The notes below the pieces were generated by a model. That model was given only the letters and a program-made list of their open reading frames with translations. It had not been told where the DNA came from and did not search any database. Of a stretch of DNA of 64,000 nt, positions 8,298 through 18,500 are shown piece after piece; the stretch's first letter is position 1, and each line of letters opens with the position of its first letter. Source of the stretch: Corynebacterium timonense (lineage in GTDB: Bacteria > Actinomycetota > Actinomycetes > Mycobacteriales > Mycobacteriaceae); assembly GCF_900105305.1 (NCBI RefSeq), contig NZ_LT629765.1, positions 2,108,001-2,172,000 of the forward strand, given 5' to 3'. A program made the translations under genes and the position numbers.

Positions 8298-9206
8298 ATG
8301 ACTGCCCCCCTGAACCCGCGCGGGACGACCGCGGCGGTGATTGTCACCCATGACCGCGTCGAGCTGCTGCGGCACTCCCTGGAGCAGGTGGTCGGCCAGA
8401 CGCACCCGGTCGACTGGGTCATCGTGGTGGACAACGCGGCGCAGGACGAGGTCCGCGCGCTCGTGGAGGAGCTCGCCGGGCAGCGGGCGGTGTACCTCGC
8501 CTCGCGGACGAACCTCGGCGGGGCGGGCGGCTTCGCCTACGGGTTCCTGCACGCGCTCGCGCTCGGCGCCGACGCCGTGTGGTGCGCGGACGACGACGGC
8601 CGCCCGGCCGACGTGCACGTCCTCGAGACGCTCTACGCCACCGCCACCGAGCGCGGCCTGCACGAGGTCAGCCCCCTCGTGCTCAGCCTGAGCGACCCCG
8701 ACCAGCTGGCGTTTCCCCTGCGCCAGGGCCTGACGTGGAAGCGCTCCGTGTCGGAGCTCGAAGGCGAGTTCCTCCCCCAGTACGCGTCCCTGTTCAACGG
8801 CGCGCTCATCAGCGCGGCGGCGATGGAGCGCATCGGCGTGCCGGACTACCGGCTGTTCATCCGCGGCGACGAGGTGGAGTACCACCGGCGCCTGTCCCAG
8901 TCGGGCCTGCGCTACGGCACGGCCCTCAACGCCGCCTACCTGCACCCGGACGGCTCGGGGGAGTTCGTGCCCATCATGGGCGGGCGCGCGCACGCGCAGT
9001 GGCCGGACAACGACACGAAGCGCTTTTTCACCTACCGCAACCGCGGCTACATCATGAACCAGCGGGGGATGCGAAAGATGAAGCTGCAAGAGGTGGTGCG
9101 TTTCGGCTGGTTTTTCCTAGTGCAGAAAAAAAGCCCGCGCGAGTTCGGGCAGTGGATCAGCCTTGTGCGGCGCGGGGCGAGGGAGGATTTCCGTCGCCCC
9201 CAGTAG
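8298..9206 (+). CDS. glfT1: Galactofuranosyltransferase GlfT1
   Basis: GT2-family glycosyltransferase of 302 residues that adds the first galactofuranose residues to the decaprenyl-linked GlcNAc-rhamnose primer of arabinogalactan. Its orthologue in mycobacteria is Rv3782, between the wzt and wzm homologues. The DDD motif at residues 98-100 (WCADDDGRP) binds the metal and UDP-Galf. The N-terminal AAVIVTHDRVELLRHSL begins the Rossmann-like nucleotide fold. ATG 8298 is chosen; CACAAT lies 7 nt upstream and GGAG overlaps the spacer. The last 50 bp overlap the 3' end of the opposite-strand gtrA-like gene. Confidence 0.9.
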   Translation: MTAPLNPRGTTAAVIVTHDRVELLRHSLEQVVGQTHPVDWVIVVDNAAQDEVRALVEELAGQRAVYLASRTNLGGAGGFAYGFLHALALGADAVWCADDDGRPADVHVLETLYATATERGLHEVSPLVLSLSDPDQLAFPLRQGLTWKRSVSELEGEFLPQYASLFNGALISAAAMERIGVPDYRLFIRGDEVEYHRRLSQSGLRYGTALNAAYLHPDGSGEFVPIMGGRAHAQWPDNDTKRFFTYRNRGYIMNQRGMRKMKLQEVVRFGWFFLVQKKSPREFGQWISLVRRGAREDFRRPQ

Positions 9207-9660
9207 GCGGCAGCGGGTCGATCTCCTGCTCGAGCACCACCTTCGTCTCCTCCCGGAAGATCACGCGGCGCTGCAGCACGAAGTTGGTCACGGTGGCCAC
9301 GCCTTGGGCGATGATGAAGGAAACTGTGTCCTTGAACGGGTTGACCAGCCCGAGGCTTTGCAGGGGCGCGTCGGTGATCTGGTACAGAAACCATTGCACG
9401 CCGAACGTCACGGCGTAAAGGGCGAACACGGCGCCCGCCTTCTTCACGTTGATCTGCGCCTGGAAGGCGAACCGGGAGTTGAGCAGGTACGCCACGATCG
9501 TGCCAAAGACCCAGCCGATCGCTTTCGACAGCCCGCGTGTCAGGGGGGTCAACTCCGTGAGCGAGTAGGTGATTCCGAAGTCGATGATCGCGCAGCCGAC
9601 GCCGATGATGACGAAGGGAACCAGCTGGCGCTGAACGGATTGCCGGTACTCTTTGGACAC
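9157..9660 (-). CDS. GtrA-family membrane protein (Rv3789-like)
   Basis: Small polytopic protein of 167 residues with four membrane helices, GtrA/DPMS family (VPFVIIGVGCAIIDFGITY and NFVLQRRVIFR are typical). The mycobacterial homologue Rv3789 lies beside dprE1 and is linked to decaprenyl-phospho-arabinose supply or to anchoring AftA. GTG at 9660 is preceded by TAAGCT 8 nt upstream, so leaderless. The 3' end overlaps glfT1 by 50 bp on the opposite strand, which should produce complementary transcripts. Confidence 0.88.
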   Translation of the reverse strand: MSKEYRQSVQRQLVPFVIIGVGCAIIDFGITYSLTELTPLTRGLSKAIGWVFGTIVAYLLNSRFAFQAQINVKKAGAVFALYAVTFGVQWFLYQITDAPLQSLGLVNPFKDTVSFIIAQGVATVTNFVLQRRVIFREETKVVLEQEIDPLPPTGGDGNPPSPRAAQG

Positions 9661-9671
9661 GGGCGACTAGC

Positions 9672-10535
9672 TTACCCCCGCAACAGCTCGCGGAAGATAT
9701 CCAAACGGTCCACCGGCGCCGACTCGGCGGGCCCGTAGACCCCGAGCCCGGCGAGCCTGACCAGGGACCCCGCGCACAAAGAGCGCACCTGTGACGCCGG
9801 GCAATGCCCCCACCCCAGCGCGGCAAAGGTGGAAGAAATGATCGAGTCGGTGGTGTCCTCGTCGGCGAAGCACGCCAGCCCCAGCAGCACGCTCCAGTAC
9901 GCGTCGCGGCCCTTCGCGGTTCGCTCCCGCGGCAGCCGGGCGGCCGCGTCCCGCACGCGCTTATCGACGCCCCCGCGGCGCACATCCAGCGCATGCAGCA
10001 GCAGCACGTAGTCGAACATGCGCGAGCGGGTGACCACCTCGCGCAGCTCCGGGCGCACGGAGCGCAGCACGTCGGCGGCGCGGTCGTCGCCGATGAGGCG
10101 GCGGTTGACCTCCGCGATGTCGAAGGGGGTGTCGCCGAAGTCCCCGGCGCCGGCGATGCACACGGCGGGAGGGGTGGCCTCGTCGCGCGGGTAGGTCTCC
10201 GCCAGCTCGAACACGAAGCGCCACAGGCCCCACGAGTAATGCAGGGGGCCACTGCCCGGACGCAGGACGTCTCCCAGGGTGCGGCCTGAGCGGCTGAAGT
10301 GGGAGGGCGCTGGTGGGGCGTCGTCAAGCACAAAGGCCGTGGCGACGACCCGCTGGGCCTCCCGCAGCGTGGTGGCCTCGTCGAAGCCGATGTAGCGGAA
10401 GATCTCTTCGTCCGCCTTCATGGTGGACACGCGGGCGACGAGGGTGAAGCGGCTGCGCCGCGACGCCTCGCGTCGCGCGCGGGCAAGCGCGAGGTCGACG
10501 ACCGGCGCCCGGGTGCGCCCGGTGGCGGTGCTCAT
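9672..10535 (-). CDS. Conserved hypothetical protein in the arabinogalactan locus
   Basis: Protein of 287 residues that I do not recognise. It is soluble-looking and rich in Arg, Asp and Ala, with no signal peptide or membrane span. A possible helical repeat runs through residues 130-260. The start ATG at 10535 lies 2 bp after the stop of the upstream membrane gene, and its end lies 11 bp before the gtrA-like start, so it sits in a tight minus-strand run. A role linked to cell-wall assembly is only suggested by location. Confidence 0.7.
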   Translation of the reverse strand: MSTATGRTRAPVVDLALARARREASRRSRFTLVARVSTMKADEEIFRYIGFDEATTLREAQRVVATAFVLDDAPPAPSHFSRSGRTLGDVLRPGSGPLHYSWGLWRFVFELAETYPRDEATPPAVCIAGAGDFGDTPFDIAEVNRRLIGDDRAADVLRSVRPELREVVTRSRMFDYVLLLHALDVRRGGVDKRVRDAAARLPRERTAKGRDAYWSVLLGLACFADEDTTDSIISSTFAALGWGHCPASQVRSLCAGSLVRLAGLGVYGPAESAPVDRLDIFRELLRG

Positions 10536-10537
10536 TC

Positions 10538-10987
10538 CTACCGCCCCGACGGGAGCGCCTTCGCCGCGAGGTAGCCGCCAGCGGCGACGACCCCCATGAG
10601 CGTCCACGGGGCGCCCACGCCGCGGCGGCTCAGCCAACGGGCGGCGGCCCGGTGCAGCCGCGCCCCGACGACCGCGGCCCCGACGGCCACCCCGGCGACC
10701 CCGCCGAGAGCCGCCCATGTCGCAGCGGGCCCCGCGGTGCCTTCGCCGCGCTCTCTCAGCACGGTGGTGAGGTCGTTGGCGGGGTCCTCGTCGAAGGCGT
10801 TGAATGCTGCGACGAGCGCGAGGTTCGCGGCGGCGAGCCCGGCGCGGGTCAGTCCCGTGCCCCGCGTCAGGTCGCCTGCCGCGTAGTACGCGAGGATGAA
10901 GGCGGCCTGCGCCGCCTGCCCGCCGAGGGTGTTGTCCAACGCGTTGTAGTCGGTCGCGCTGTCGTCGGTGGTCTCGGGTGCGTCCAT
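10538..10987 (-). CDS. Small alanine-rich membrane protein
   Basis: Protein of 149 residues, unrecognised. It has three or four weakly hydrophobic alanine/glycine-rich segments (AAFILAYYAAGDL, AALGGVAGVAVGAAVVGA, TLMGVVAAGGYLAAKAL). ATG 10987 has TACCAT 8 nt upstream, a leaderless arrangement. It is followed after 2 bp by the hypothetical gene ending at 9672, so the two form an operon. It diverges from the small gene at 11025 with only 37 bp between the two start codons. Confidence 0.7.
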   Translation of the reverse strand: MDAPETTDDSATDYNALDNTLGGQAAQAAFILAYYAAGDLTRGTGLTRAGLAAANLALVAAFNAFDEDPANDLTTVLRERGEGTAGPAATWAALGGVAGVAVGAAVVGARLHRAAARWLSRRGVGAPWTLMGVVAAGGYLAAKALPSGR

Positions 10988-11024
10988 GCCAGCCCATGGT
11001 AGACACGCATTAGGCTCGGCGTTT

Positions 11025-11261
11025 ATGAAAAAGCATTACAAAGGCGACGACCCGAACGCCATCCACGAGGCCGCGCAGCGCATCGAGGCCCCGCTGTCCG
11101 ACTTCATGGCGCGCCTGTTCGCCGAAGAGCTCCCCTTCCTCGACTCCACCTCCCGCACGCGCGTCTACGAGCTGCTACGCGAGTACAAAGCGGCAGGCCG
11201 CCCGGTGATTTCCTCGCAGGAGGAGCTGCCCGCCGAGATCCGGGAATTGATGGACCTGTAA
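11025..11261 (+). CDS. Small conserved hypothetical protein
   Basis: Charged, helical protein of 78 residues (MKKHYKGDD...) with no membrane span. ATG 11025 follows TAGGCT by 8 nt, consistent with leaderless expression, and a longer upstream reading frame is unsupported. The compact helix pattern (FMARLFAEELPFLD, YELLREYKAAG) could be a protein-interaction module. Function unknown. Confidence 0.7.
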   Translation: MKKHYKGDDPNAIHEAAQRIEAPLSDFMARLFAEELPFLDSTSRTRVYELLREYKAAGRPVISSQEELPAEIRELMDL

Positions 11262-11271
11262 GGGTGGCGGA

Positions 11272-11310
11272 CTAGGCTGGGGCGCGTCGCTTCGTCGCGC
11301 CGCTTCGCCG
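11272..11310 (+). promoter_or_regulatory. Putative dprE1 operon promoter and leader hairpin
   Basis: TAGGCT at 11272-11277 could be the -10 element of the dprE1-dprE2-aftA-emb run. Transcription from about 11284 would give a leader of about 65 nt. GGCGCG/CGCGCC forms a hairpin near the 5' end. This contrasts with the leaderless genes around it. Confidence 0.4.
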
Positions 11311-11348
11311 CGCACTCGCGAGACTTACCAAGGAGAACGCTGACGCAC

Positions 11349-12764
11349 ATGGAACTGCACACAACCGTTGAATCGCTCCACGGCTGGGGCCGGACAGCTC
11401 CGTCGACGGCCCACGTCCTGTCCACGCCTGACGTTGAGGCCATCAAGCAGGCCGTGGCGCAGGTCGCGGCCGACAACGAGTCGCTGCCCGCCGGCCGCCG
11501 CCGCGGCGTCATCGCCCGCGGCATGGGCCGCTCCTACGGCGACCCGGCCCAAAACGGCGGCGGTCTGGTCGTCGATATGCAAGCCCTGAACCAGATCCAC
11601 TCGGTCGACCCCGAGAGCGCGATTGTCGACGTCGACGCGGGCGTCACCCTCGACCAGCTGATGAAGGCCGCGCTGCCCTACGGCCTGTGGGTGCCCGTTT
11701 TGCCCGGTACCCGGCAGGTGACCATCGGCGGCGCCATCGGGCCCGACATCCACGGCAAGAACCACCACACGGCGGGCTCCTTCGGCAACCACGTCGTCTC
11801 GCTTGAACTCCTCGTCGCCGACGGCCGCGTCCTCCACCTCACGCCCGAGGGCGGCGAGGACGACCCGGACGGCACGCTGTTCTGGGCCACCGTCGGCGGC
11901 ATGGGCCTGACCGGCATCATCCTGCGCGCGCGCATCCGCATGACCAAGACGGAGACCGCCTATTTCATCGCGGACACCGACCGCACGGACACCCTCGACG
12001 AGACCATCGCCGCGCACTCCGACGGCTCCGAGGTCAACTACGAGTACTCCTCCGCCTGGTTCGACGCCATCTCCGGCCCGCCGAAGACAGGCCGTTCCAC
12101 CATTTCCCGCGGCTCCCTGGCCACCCTGGCGCAGCTGGAAGAGTTCGCCCCGAAGCTGGCCAAGGAGCCGCTGAAGTTCAACGCCCCGCAGCTCATGACG
12201 GTGCCGGACATCTTCCCCTCCTGGACCATGAACAAACTCTCGCTCATGGCCATCGGCGAGGCGTACTACCTGATGGGCGCCCCGGCGCGGAACCAGGTGA
12301 AAAACCTCACGCAGTTCTACCAGCCGCTCGACCTCATCGGCGAGTGGAACCGCGGCTACGGCTCGGCCGGCTTTTTGCAGTACCAGTTCGTCGTGCCGAC
12401 CGACGCCGTCGAGCCGTTCAAGGACATCATCTACCAGATCCAGGCCAGCGGGCACTACAGCGCGCTCAACGTGTTCAAGCTGTTCGGCGAGGGCAACCGC
12501 GCGCCACTGTCCTACCCGATGAAGGGCTGGAACGTGTGCGTCGACTTCCCCATCCGCCCCGGCCTCGGCGAGTTCCTCGACCGCCTCGACGACCAAGTCA
12601 TGGAGTTCGGCGGGCGCCTCTACCTGGCCAAGGAGTCGCGCACCTCGGCGGAGAAGTTCCACGCCATGTACCCGGGCCTGGAGGGCTGGCTGGAGACCCG
12701 CCGCGCCATCGACCCGACCGGCGTCTTCGCCTCCGACATGTCCCGCCGCCTCGAGCTCAGCTAG
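11349..12764 (+). CDS. dprE1: Decaprenylphosphoryl-beta-D-ribose 2'-oxidase DprE1
   Basis: FAD-dependent oxidase of 471 residues that oxidises decaprenyl-phosphoryl-ribose to the 2'-keto form, the first half of epimerisation to decaprenyl-phosphoryl-arabinose. The N-terminal FAD domain shows [10 protein letters not shown] and [10 protein letters not shown]. The benzothiazinone-reactive cysteine is present as Cys397 in [11 protein letters not shown], equivalent to Mycobacterium tuberculosis Cys387, so benzothiazinone sensitivity is expected. The ATG lies 12 nt after AAGGAG. It is followed by dprE2 with a 24-bp gap, and DprE1 and DprE2 act as a pair on the periplasmic face. Confidence 0.96.
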   Translation: MELHTTVESLHGWGRTAPSTAHVLSTPDVEAIKQAVAQVAADNESLPAGRRRGVIARGMGRSYGDPAQNGGGLVVDMQALNQIHSVDPESAIVDVDAGVTLDQLMKAALPYGLWVPVLPGTRQVTIGGAIGPDIHGKNHHTAGSFGNHVVSLELLVADGRVLHLTPEGGEDDPDGTLFWATVGGMGLTGIILRARIRMTKTETAYFIADTDRTDTLDETIAAHSDGSEVNYEYSSAWFDAISGPPKTGRSTISRGSLATLAQLEEFAPKLAKEPLKFNAPQLMTVPDIFPSWTMNKLSLMAIGEAYYLMGAPARNQVKNLTQFYQPLDLIGEWNRGYGSAGFLQYQFVVPTDAVEPFKDIIYQIQASGHYSALNVFKLFGEGNRAPLSYPMKGWNVCVDFPIRPGLGEFLDRLDDQVMEFGGRLYLAKESRTSAEKFHAMYPGLEGWLETRRAIDPTGVFASDMSRRLELS

Positions 12765-12788
12765 TTCCAAACCTCAAGGAGAAACCAC

Positions 12789-13553
12789 ATGCTCAACGCT
12801 GTAGGCCAAGCCCAGCACATCCTGCTCATCGGCGGCACCTCCGAGATCGGACTCGCCACCGTGCGCGAGCTCCTCTCCCGCGGCGCCGCGCCCACGGTCA
12901 CCCTGGCGCTGCGCAAGGAATCCCCGCGCGCCGACGCCGCCGTGGAGGAGGTCACCCGCGCCGGGGCAGGCGAGGTGCGCGTGGTGGACTTCCACGCCAC
13001 CGACTTCGCCTCCCACCCCGCCACGATCGAGGAGGCCTTCGTCGGCGGCGACGTCGACGTCGCCATCGTCGCCTTCGGCACCCTGGGCGACCAGGAGGCG
13101 CTCTGGCAGGACCAGGAGCTCGCCGTCGAATCCGTCCAGACCAACTACACCGCCTTCGTCTCCGTCGGCGTGCTGTTGGGCCAGGCGCTGCGCGCGCAGG
13201 GCCACGGCACGATCATCGCTCTGAGCTCGGTCGCCGGCCAAAAGGTGCGCCGCTCTAACTTCGTCTACGGCTCCGCCAAGGCCGGCATGGACGGGTTCTA
13301 CCTGCAGCTCGGCGAGGCGCTGCGCAACGACGGCGTGAGCGTCACCGTGGTGCGCCCGGGCCAGGTGCGCACCAAGATGACTCACGGGCTGAAGGAGGCC
13401 CCGCTGACGGTGGACAAAGAGCAGGTCGCCGAGGCCGCCGTGGAGGCCGCGCTGAAGGGAGAGCGCACGGTGTTCGTCCACCCGCTCTTCGGCCCGATTT
13501 CGTTCGTGCTGCAGCACATCCCGGCGCCGATCATGCGGCGGCTGAGCTTCTAG
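12789..13553 (+). CDS. dprE2: Decaprenylphosphoryl-2-keto-beta-D-erythro-pentose reductase DprE2
   Basis: Short-chain dehydrogenase of 254 residues that reduces the DprE1 product with NADH to decaprenyl-phosphoryl-arabinose, the only arabinose donor for the cell wall. LIGGTSEIG is the nucleotide-binding loop, with the SDR catalytic Ser (LSSVAG) and YxxxK (YGSAK). AAGGAG lies 8 nt before ATG. It is in operon with dprE1 upstream and aftA 50 bp downstream. Confidence 0.96.
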   Translation: MLNAVGQAQHILLIGGTSEIGLATVRELLSRGAAPTVTLALRKESPRADAAVEEVTRAGAGEVRVVDFHATDFASHPATIEEAFVGGDVDVAIVAFGTLGDQEALWQDQELAVESVQTNYTAFVSVGVLLGQALRAQGHGTIIALSSVAGQKVRRSNFVYGSAKAGMDGFYLQLGEALRNDGVSVTVVRPGQVRTKMTHGLKEAPLTVDKEQVAEAAVEAALKGERTVFVHPLFGPISFVLQHIPAPIMRRLSF

Positions 13554-13603
13554 GCCGAGCTTCTCACGCGGCGGTGTCCGGGCCGTGTGAGAGACTGTTA
13601 CCC

Positions 13604-15583
13604 ATGCAGTTTTCTCAGACGGAAACAGCGCCACCGCTTCGCCCCAGCTCCGGCGCCCCGGACGCGCTGAGCTCCGGCACCACCGCGTGGCGCATGGCCG
13701 CCGCGGTGGTTGGCGCGGGCGTCGTCTCGCTCGCGGCGTGGTACGCCCTGCGTGCGACGTCGTTCCCCGCGTTCAACACCTCGATGGTGCCCCGGGCCCT
13801 CGCCACCGCCGGCGGCTTTGCCGTTGTGCTCGTCACCGCGCTGCTTCTGTGGCTGTGGCACCGCGAGGCCGCCGGCGCACGCCCCGTCTGGCGGCGCGTG
13901 CTCACCGAGGTCGTCGCCGTGCTCTCCCCCGCCGGGCTCGTGGTGGCCACGCTCGGCGTGCCGCTCAGCGCGACCCGCCTGTACCTCGACGGCATCCAGG
14001 TGGACCAGGGCTTTCGCACCCAGTTCCTCTCCCGCATGGCGGCCGAGCTGGGCCACCACGACATGAACTACCTGGGCCTTCCTTCCTTCTACCCGCTCGG
14101 CTGGTTCTGGCTCGGCGGCCGCATGGCCACCCTGCTGGGCATGCCGGGATGGGAGGTCTACCAGCCGTGGGCGATTGTCTCGCTCGCCGCGGGCGCGGCG
14201 GCGCTGGTTCCGCTGTGGCGCAAGCTCACCGGCTCGTTGCCGTTGGCCACGGCCATCGCCGCGGTGACCACGGCGGTGGTGCTCACGCTCACGCCCGACG
14301 AGCCCTACGCGGCGCTCGTCGCTCTGTTCGTCCCCGCCGCCGCGGCCATGTCCTCGCGCGCGCTGCGCGGGTCGTGGACGGCGACGGCGGCGCTCGCCGT
14401 CTACCTGGGCATCTCGGCCACCTTTTACACGCTGTTCACCGCCATTTCCGCCGCGAGCGTCGTCGTATTCGCCCTCGTGCTCTGGGCGCGCCGCTGGCGC
14501 GACCTCACCGCGCTGGTGCACCTCGTGGTCATCGGCGTGGGAGCCTGCCTCATCGCGCTCATCTCGTGGGGGCCCTACCTTGCTGCCCTCGTGTTCGGAG
14601 ACTACGAGGCCATCAGTACCGCGAACCGCTTCCTGCCGGTCGAGGGCACGGTGTTCCCGCTGCCCTTCTTCGCCTTCTCGCTCGTCGGTCTGCTCAGCCT
14701 CGTCGGCCTCGTCTTCCTGCTCATGCGCTTCCGCCAGCTCACCTACACGGGCCTGTTTGTCACGGCGATTGTGTCCTACCTGTGGGTGTTGGCGTCCATG
14801 CTGGCCAGCCTGGCCGGAACGTCGCTGCTGGGCTTCCGCCTCGAGGTCGTGGTCACCCTCATCTTCGTCACCGCGGGCCTGCTCGCGCTGCCGGAGATCC
14901 GGCTCTGGGCGGCCGACGTAGCCGCCCCCGCAGGGGAAAAGACCGCCGCCCGCTCCATCGCCGCGACGGTCCTCGCGATCGTGCTGGGCACGGCGACGCT
15001 GTCGCTCGTGCAGCAGATCCCGAAGGAGAACGAGCGCCACATCGACCAGGCCTACGCCGACACCGACGGCTACGGCGAGCGCGCCGACAGGTTCCCGCCG
15101 GACCCCGGCCAGTACTACGGCGAGATCGTCGACTACCTCGGCGAGCACGGCTACGCGCCCACCGAGACGGTCGTCTACACCGACGAGATCAATTTCATGG
15201 CCTTCAACCCCTTCTACGGCTTCAACGCCTTCACCAGCCACTACGCCAACCCGCTGGGTGAGTTCGACCTGCGCAACGAGGCGCTCGCCTCCTGGTCGGC
15301 GGGCTCTTTCGAGGAGCTTTCCAGCCCTGACGAGTTCCTCGCCGCCCTCGACGGCGTGCAGTGGCGCGCCCCGGACGCCTTCATCTTCCGCGGGGACTTA
15401 AGCACCAGCACCCCGGAGGAGCCGTGGAAGACCCACATCGCCCACGACATCTTCCCCAGCGAACCAAACGTGCGCTACGAGGCGCTCTTTTTCAACCCCG
15501 AGGCCTTCGACTCCCCCGCCTGGGACGTGGAGCAGATTGGCCCCTTCGTGGTTGCGGTTCGGATTCAGGGCGACGAGAAGTAG
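13604..15583 (+). CDS. aftA: Arabinofuranosyltransferase AftA
   Basis: GT-C membrane glycosyltransferase of 659 residues, with about eleven to thirteen membrane spans and a C-terminal extracytoplasmic domain from about residue 470. It transfers the first arabinose to the galactan chain using decaprenyl-phosphoryl-arabinose. The loop after the first spans (LDGIQVDQGFRTQFLSRMA) holds the expected acidic residues, and MNYLGLPSFYPLGWFWLGGR is a family hallmark. ATG 13604 is chosen over the in-frame upstream GTG. The emb start codon follows the stop by 11 bp. Confidence 0.94.
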   Translation: MQFSQTETAPPLRPSSGAPDALSSGTTAWRMAAAVVGAGVVSLAAWYALRATSFPAFNTSMVPRALATAGGFAVVLVTALLLWLWHREAAGARPVWRRVLTEVVAVLSPAGLVVATLGVPLSATRLYLDGIQVDQGFRTQFLSRMAAELGHHDMNYLGLPSFYPLGWFWLGGRMATLLGMPGWEVYQPWAIVSLAAGAAALVPLWRKLTGSLPLATAIAAVTTAVVLTLTPDEPYAALVALFVPAAAAMSSRALRGSWTATAALAVYLGISATFYTLFTAISAASVVVFALVLWARRWRDLTALVHLVVIGVGACLIALISWGPYLAALVFGDYEAISTANRFLPVEGTVFPLPFFAFSLVGLLSLVGLVFLLMRFRQLTYTGLFVTAIVSYLWVLASMLASLAGTSLLGFRLEVVVTLIFVTAGLLALPEIRLWAADVAAPAGEKTAARSIAATVLAIVLGTATLSLVQQIPKENERHIDQAYADTDGYGERADRFPPDPGQYYGEIVDYLGEHGYAPTETVVYTDEINFMAFNPFYGFNAFTSHYANPLGEFDLRNEALASWSAGSFEELSSPDEFLAALDGVQWRAPDAFIFRGDLSTSTPEEPWKTHIAHDIFPSEPNVRYEALFFNPEAFDSPAWDVEQIGPFVVAVRIQGDEK

Positions 15584-15594
15584 AGTTACACGTC

Positions 15595-18500
15595 GTGACA
15601 GCACCTGAAACAGCTCCCCACCGGACACCGGACGCGGCCGTGAAGGCGCGCACGGAGGCGTCGTCAAGCTTCGCGGGCCTCGCCGCGGTCTCTGGCATCC
15701 TCGCCTTCCTCTGCTTCGTGCTCACACCCCTGCTGCCGGTCAACCAGGTCCAATCCTCGCTGAGTTGGCCGCAGAACGGCGAACTGAACTCGGTGAACGC
15801 CCCGCTGATCTCGCTCGCCCCCGACGAGCTCGAGATCACGGTGCCGCTCTCCGCGGTCGACGCGCTGCGCGAGGGCCAGAGCCTGATCGTGGGCACCCTG
15901 CCCGAGGACTCCACAGAGGCGTTCGACCGCGGCATGTTCATCACCTCGCCCGACGGCGGCATCATCGTCAACTCCGTCAACGAGGTCCTGTTCGAGCTCA
16001 CCCCGCAGGAGGTCGCCGAGCTGCCCGAGGGCGCAGACGTCGTTGTCCGCGCCACCAGCGAGGGCACCTCCGTCACCATCCCCGGCACCGACTACGAGGA
16101 GGAGGGCGAGGAGGACCTGCGCCCCCAGGTCACCGGCCTCTACACCGAGCTCGAGGGCGACGCCGCCGCGCTTATCGACGACGGACTTAACGCCCAGGTA
16201 CAGATCAACTCGCGGTTCACCTCCACGCCCACCACACTCAAGACGGCGGCGATGGTGCTCGGCGCGGTCTCCGCGCTCATCGCGCTGTTTAGCCTGTGGC
16301 GCCTCGACCACCTCGACGGGCGCCGCTGGCGCTTCTTCCCCCGCACCTGGCGCACCTTCACCCCCCTGGACGCCGTGGTGCTGGCCATCCTCGGCTTCTG
16401 GCACGTGTTCGGCGCGAACACCTCGGACGACGGCTTCCTGCTCACCATGGCGCGGGTGTCCAACGAGTCCGACTACATGGCCAACTACTACCGCTGGTAC
16501 GGCGTGCCGGAGTCGCCCTTCGGCTCGCCGTTCTACGACATCCTCGCGCTCCTCGCGAAGGTGTCCACCGCGTCGATGTGGATGCGCCTGCCTACGCTCA
16601 TCGCCGGCATCCTGACCTGGTGGATTCTCTCCCGCGAGATCCTGCCGCGCCTCGGCGAGGCCATCGGCCAGCGGCGCATGGCGTACTGGACCGCCGCCTT
16701 TGTGTTCCTCGCCTTTTGGCTGCCCTACAACAACGGCACGCGCCCCGAGCCGATCATCGCTCTCGGGCTCATCGCCACCTGGGCCGCCTTCGAACGCGCC
16801 ATCGCCGCGCAGCGCCTCGCCCCGGCCGCGGTGGGCACCGTGTTCGCCGCGTTCACCCTGGCCTGCGGCCCGACGGGCCTGGCCGCGGTCGGCGTGTTCC
16901 TCATTTCCCTGCCTGCGGTGTTCCGTATCATGCACCGCCGCCGGGCCTACGCGCCGTGGGTGTCCTACATCGCGGTGTTCCTCGGCGTGGGCACCTCCGT
17001 GATGATCGCGGTGTTCCACGACCAGACCCTCGCTGCGGTCATCGAGGCCACCGCCGTGCGCGCCGAGGTCGGCCCGGCCCTGCCGTGGTACTCGGAGCCG
17101 GCGCGCTACTACACCCTCTTCCAGGAGTCAGTCGACGGCTCGATGACGCGCCGCTTCCCCGTGTTCATCCTGGTGTTCTGCGTCGCGCTGATCCTGTGGG
17201 CCCTGGCCCGCTTCGGGCGGGTGCCGGGCGCTGCACGCGGCCCGGTCCAGCGCCTCGTGGCCATCGTGGCGCTGAGCACCTTCTTCTTCATGTTCACGCC
17301 GACGAAGTGGACCCACCACTTCGGTATCTACGCCGGCGTCGGCGGCGCCGCGGCGGCCGTCGGCGCCGTGGTGCTCAGCGCGGTGGCGCTGCGCTCTGCG
17401 CGCAACCGCACGCTCTCCATCGCGGCCGTGCTGTTCATCATGGCCTTCACCCTCGGCGGGTGGAACGCGTGGTGGTACGTCTCCTCCTTCGGCGTGCCGT
17501 GGTGGGACCGCACGGTGCAGCTGCGCGGCGTCGAGGCAAACACGGTGATGCTGGCCATCACGCTTGTGGTACTCGCGATCGGGATCGTGCAATCGCTGCG
17601 CAAGGACGGCGCGCTCACCCCGAGCGAGCGCAGCCGCTGGGCGGGGGTCATGTCGGCCCCCATCGCCGTGATCTCCATACTCATGGTGGCGTTTTCGTGC
17701 CTGACCTTCCTCAAGGCCTTCATCGACCAGGCTCCCGCCTACTCCGTGGGCATGGGCAACGTGAAGACCTTCGGCGGCAACGTTTGCGCCCTCGGCGGCG
17801 ACGTGCTGCTGGAGACGGATACGAACGACTCCTTCCTCACCCCCGTCGGGGGCGTGCCTCTGGGGCGCTCGCTCGAGGCGGGCGACAACCGCGGCTTCCA
17901 CCCGGAGGGCGTGCCCGCCTACATCGTTTCCGAGGCGGATAACGTGGCCACCTCCGACCCCCGCACCGCCGCGGACGACAGCGCCGCGGCGGCTGTGGCT
18001 CCCGCCGACACCACCGGTACCGGCGCCGGCACGAGTTCCAGAACTGGCACCTCGACCGGCACCGGCAGCAGCACTGACGCCGGGCGGGCCGACGCCGCCG
18101 CCCAGCCCTCGGATGCCTCCGCGCAGGAGCAGTCCACCACCCGTACGAACACCCAGGGCAACCGCCCGGCGGACCAGCCGGGCATCAACGGCTCGACGGT
18201 GCGCCTCCCGTTCAACCTCGACTACACCCGCGTCCCGGTGCTGGGCACCTTCTCCGACGAGCCATCGGGCGCCGCCTCCCTCGAGACCGCCTGGTACGAG
18301 CTGCCGGCCTCGCGCGAGGACGCCCCGCTGCTCGTCACCTCCGTCGCCGGGCGCATCGCCCACCACGACATCAACGGCATTAAGCAGCGCGGCAACGAGC
18401 TCATGCTGGAGTACGGCTCCCGCTCCGGCGACGGCACCGTCGAGGTCCTCGGCGAGGTGGAGATGCTCGACCAGGGCCCGACGCCGTCGTGGCGCAACCT

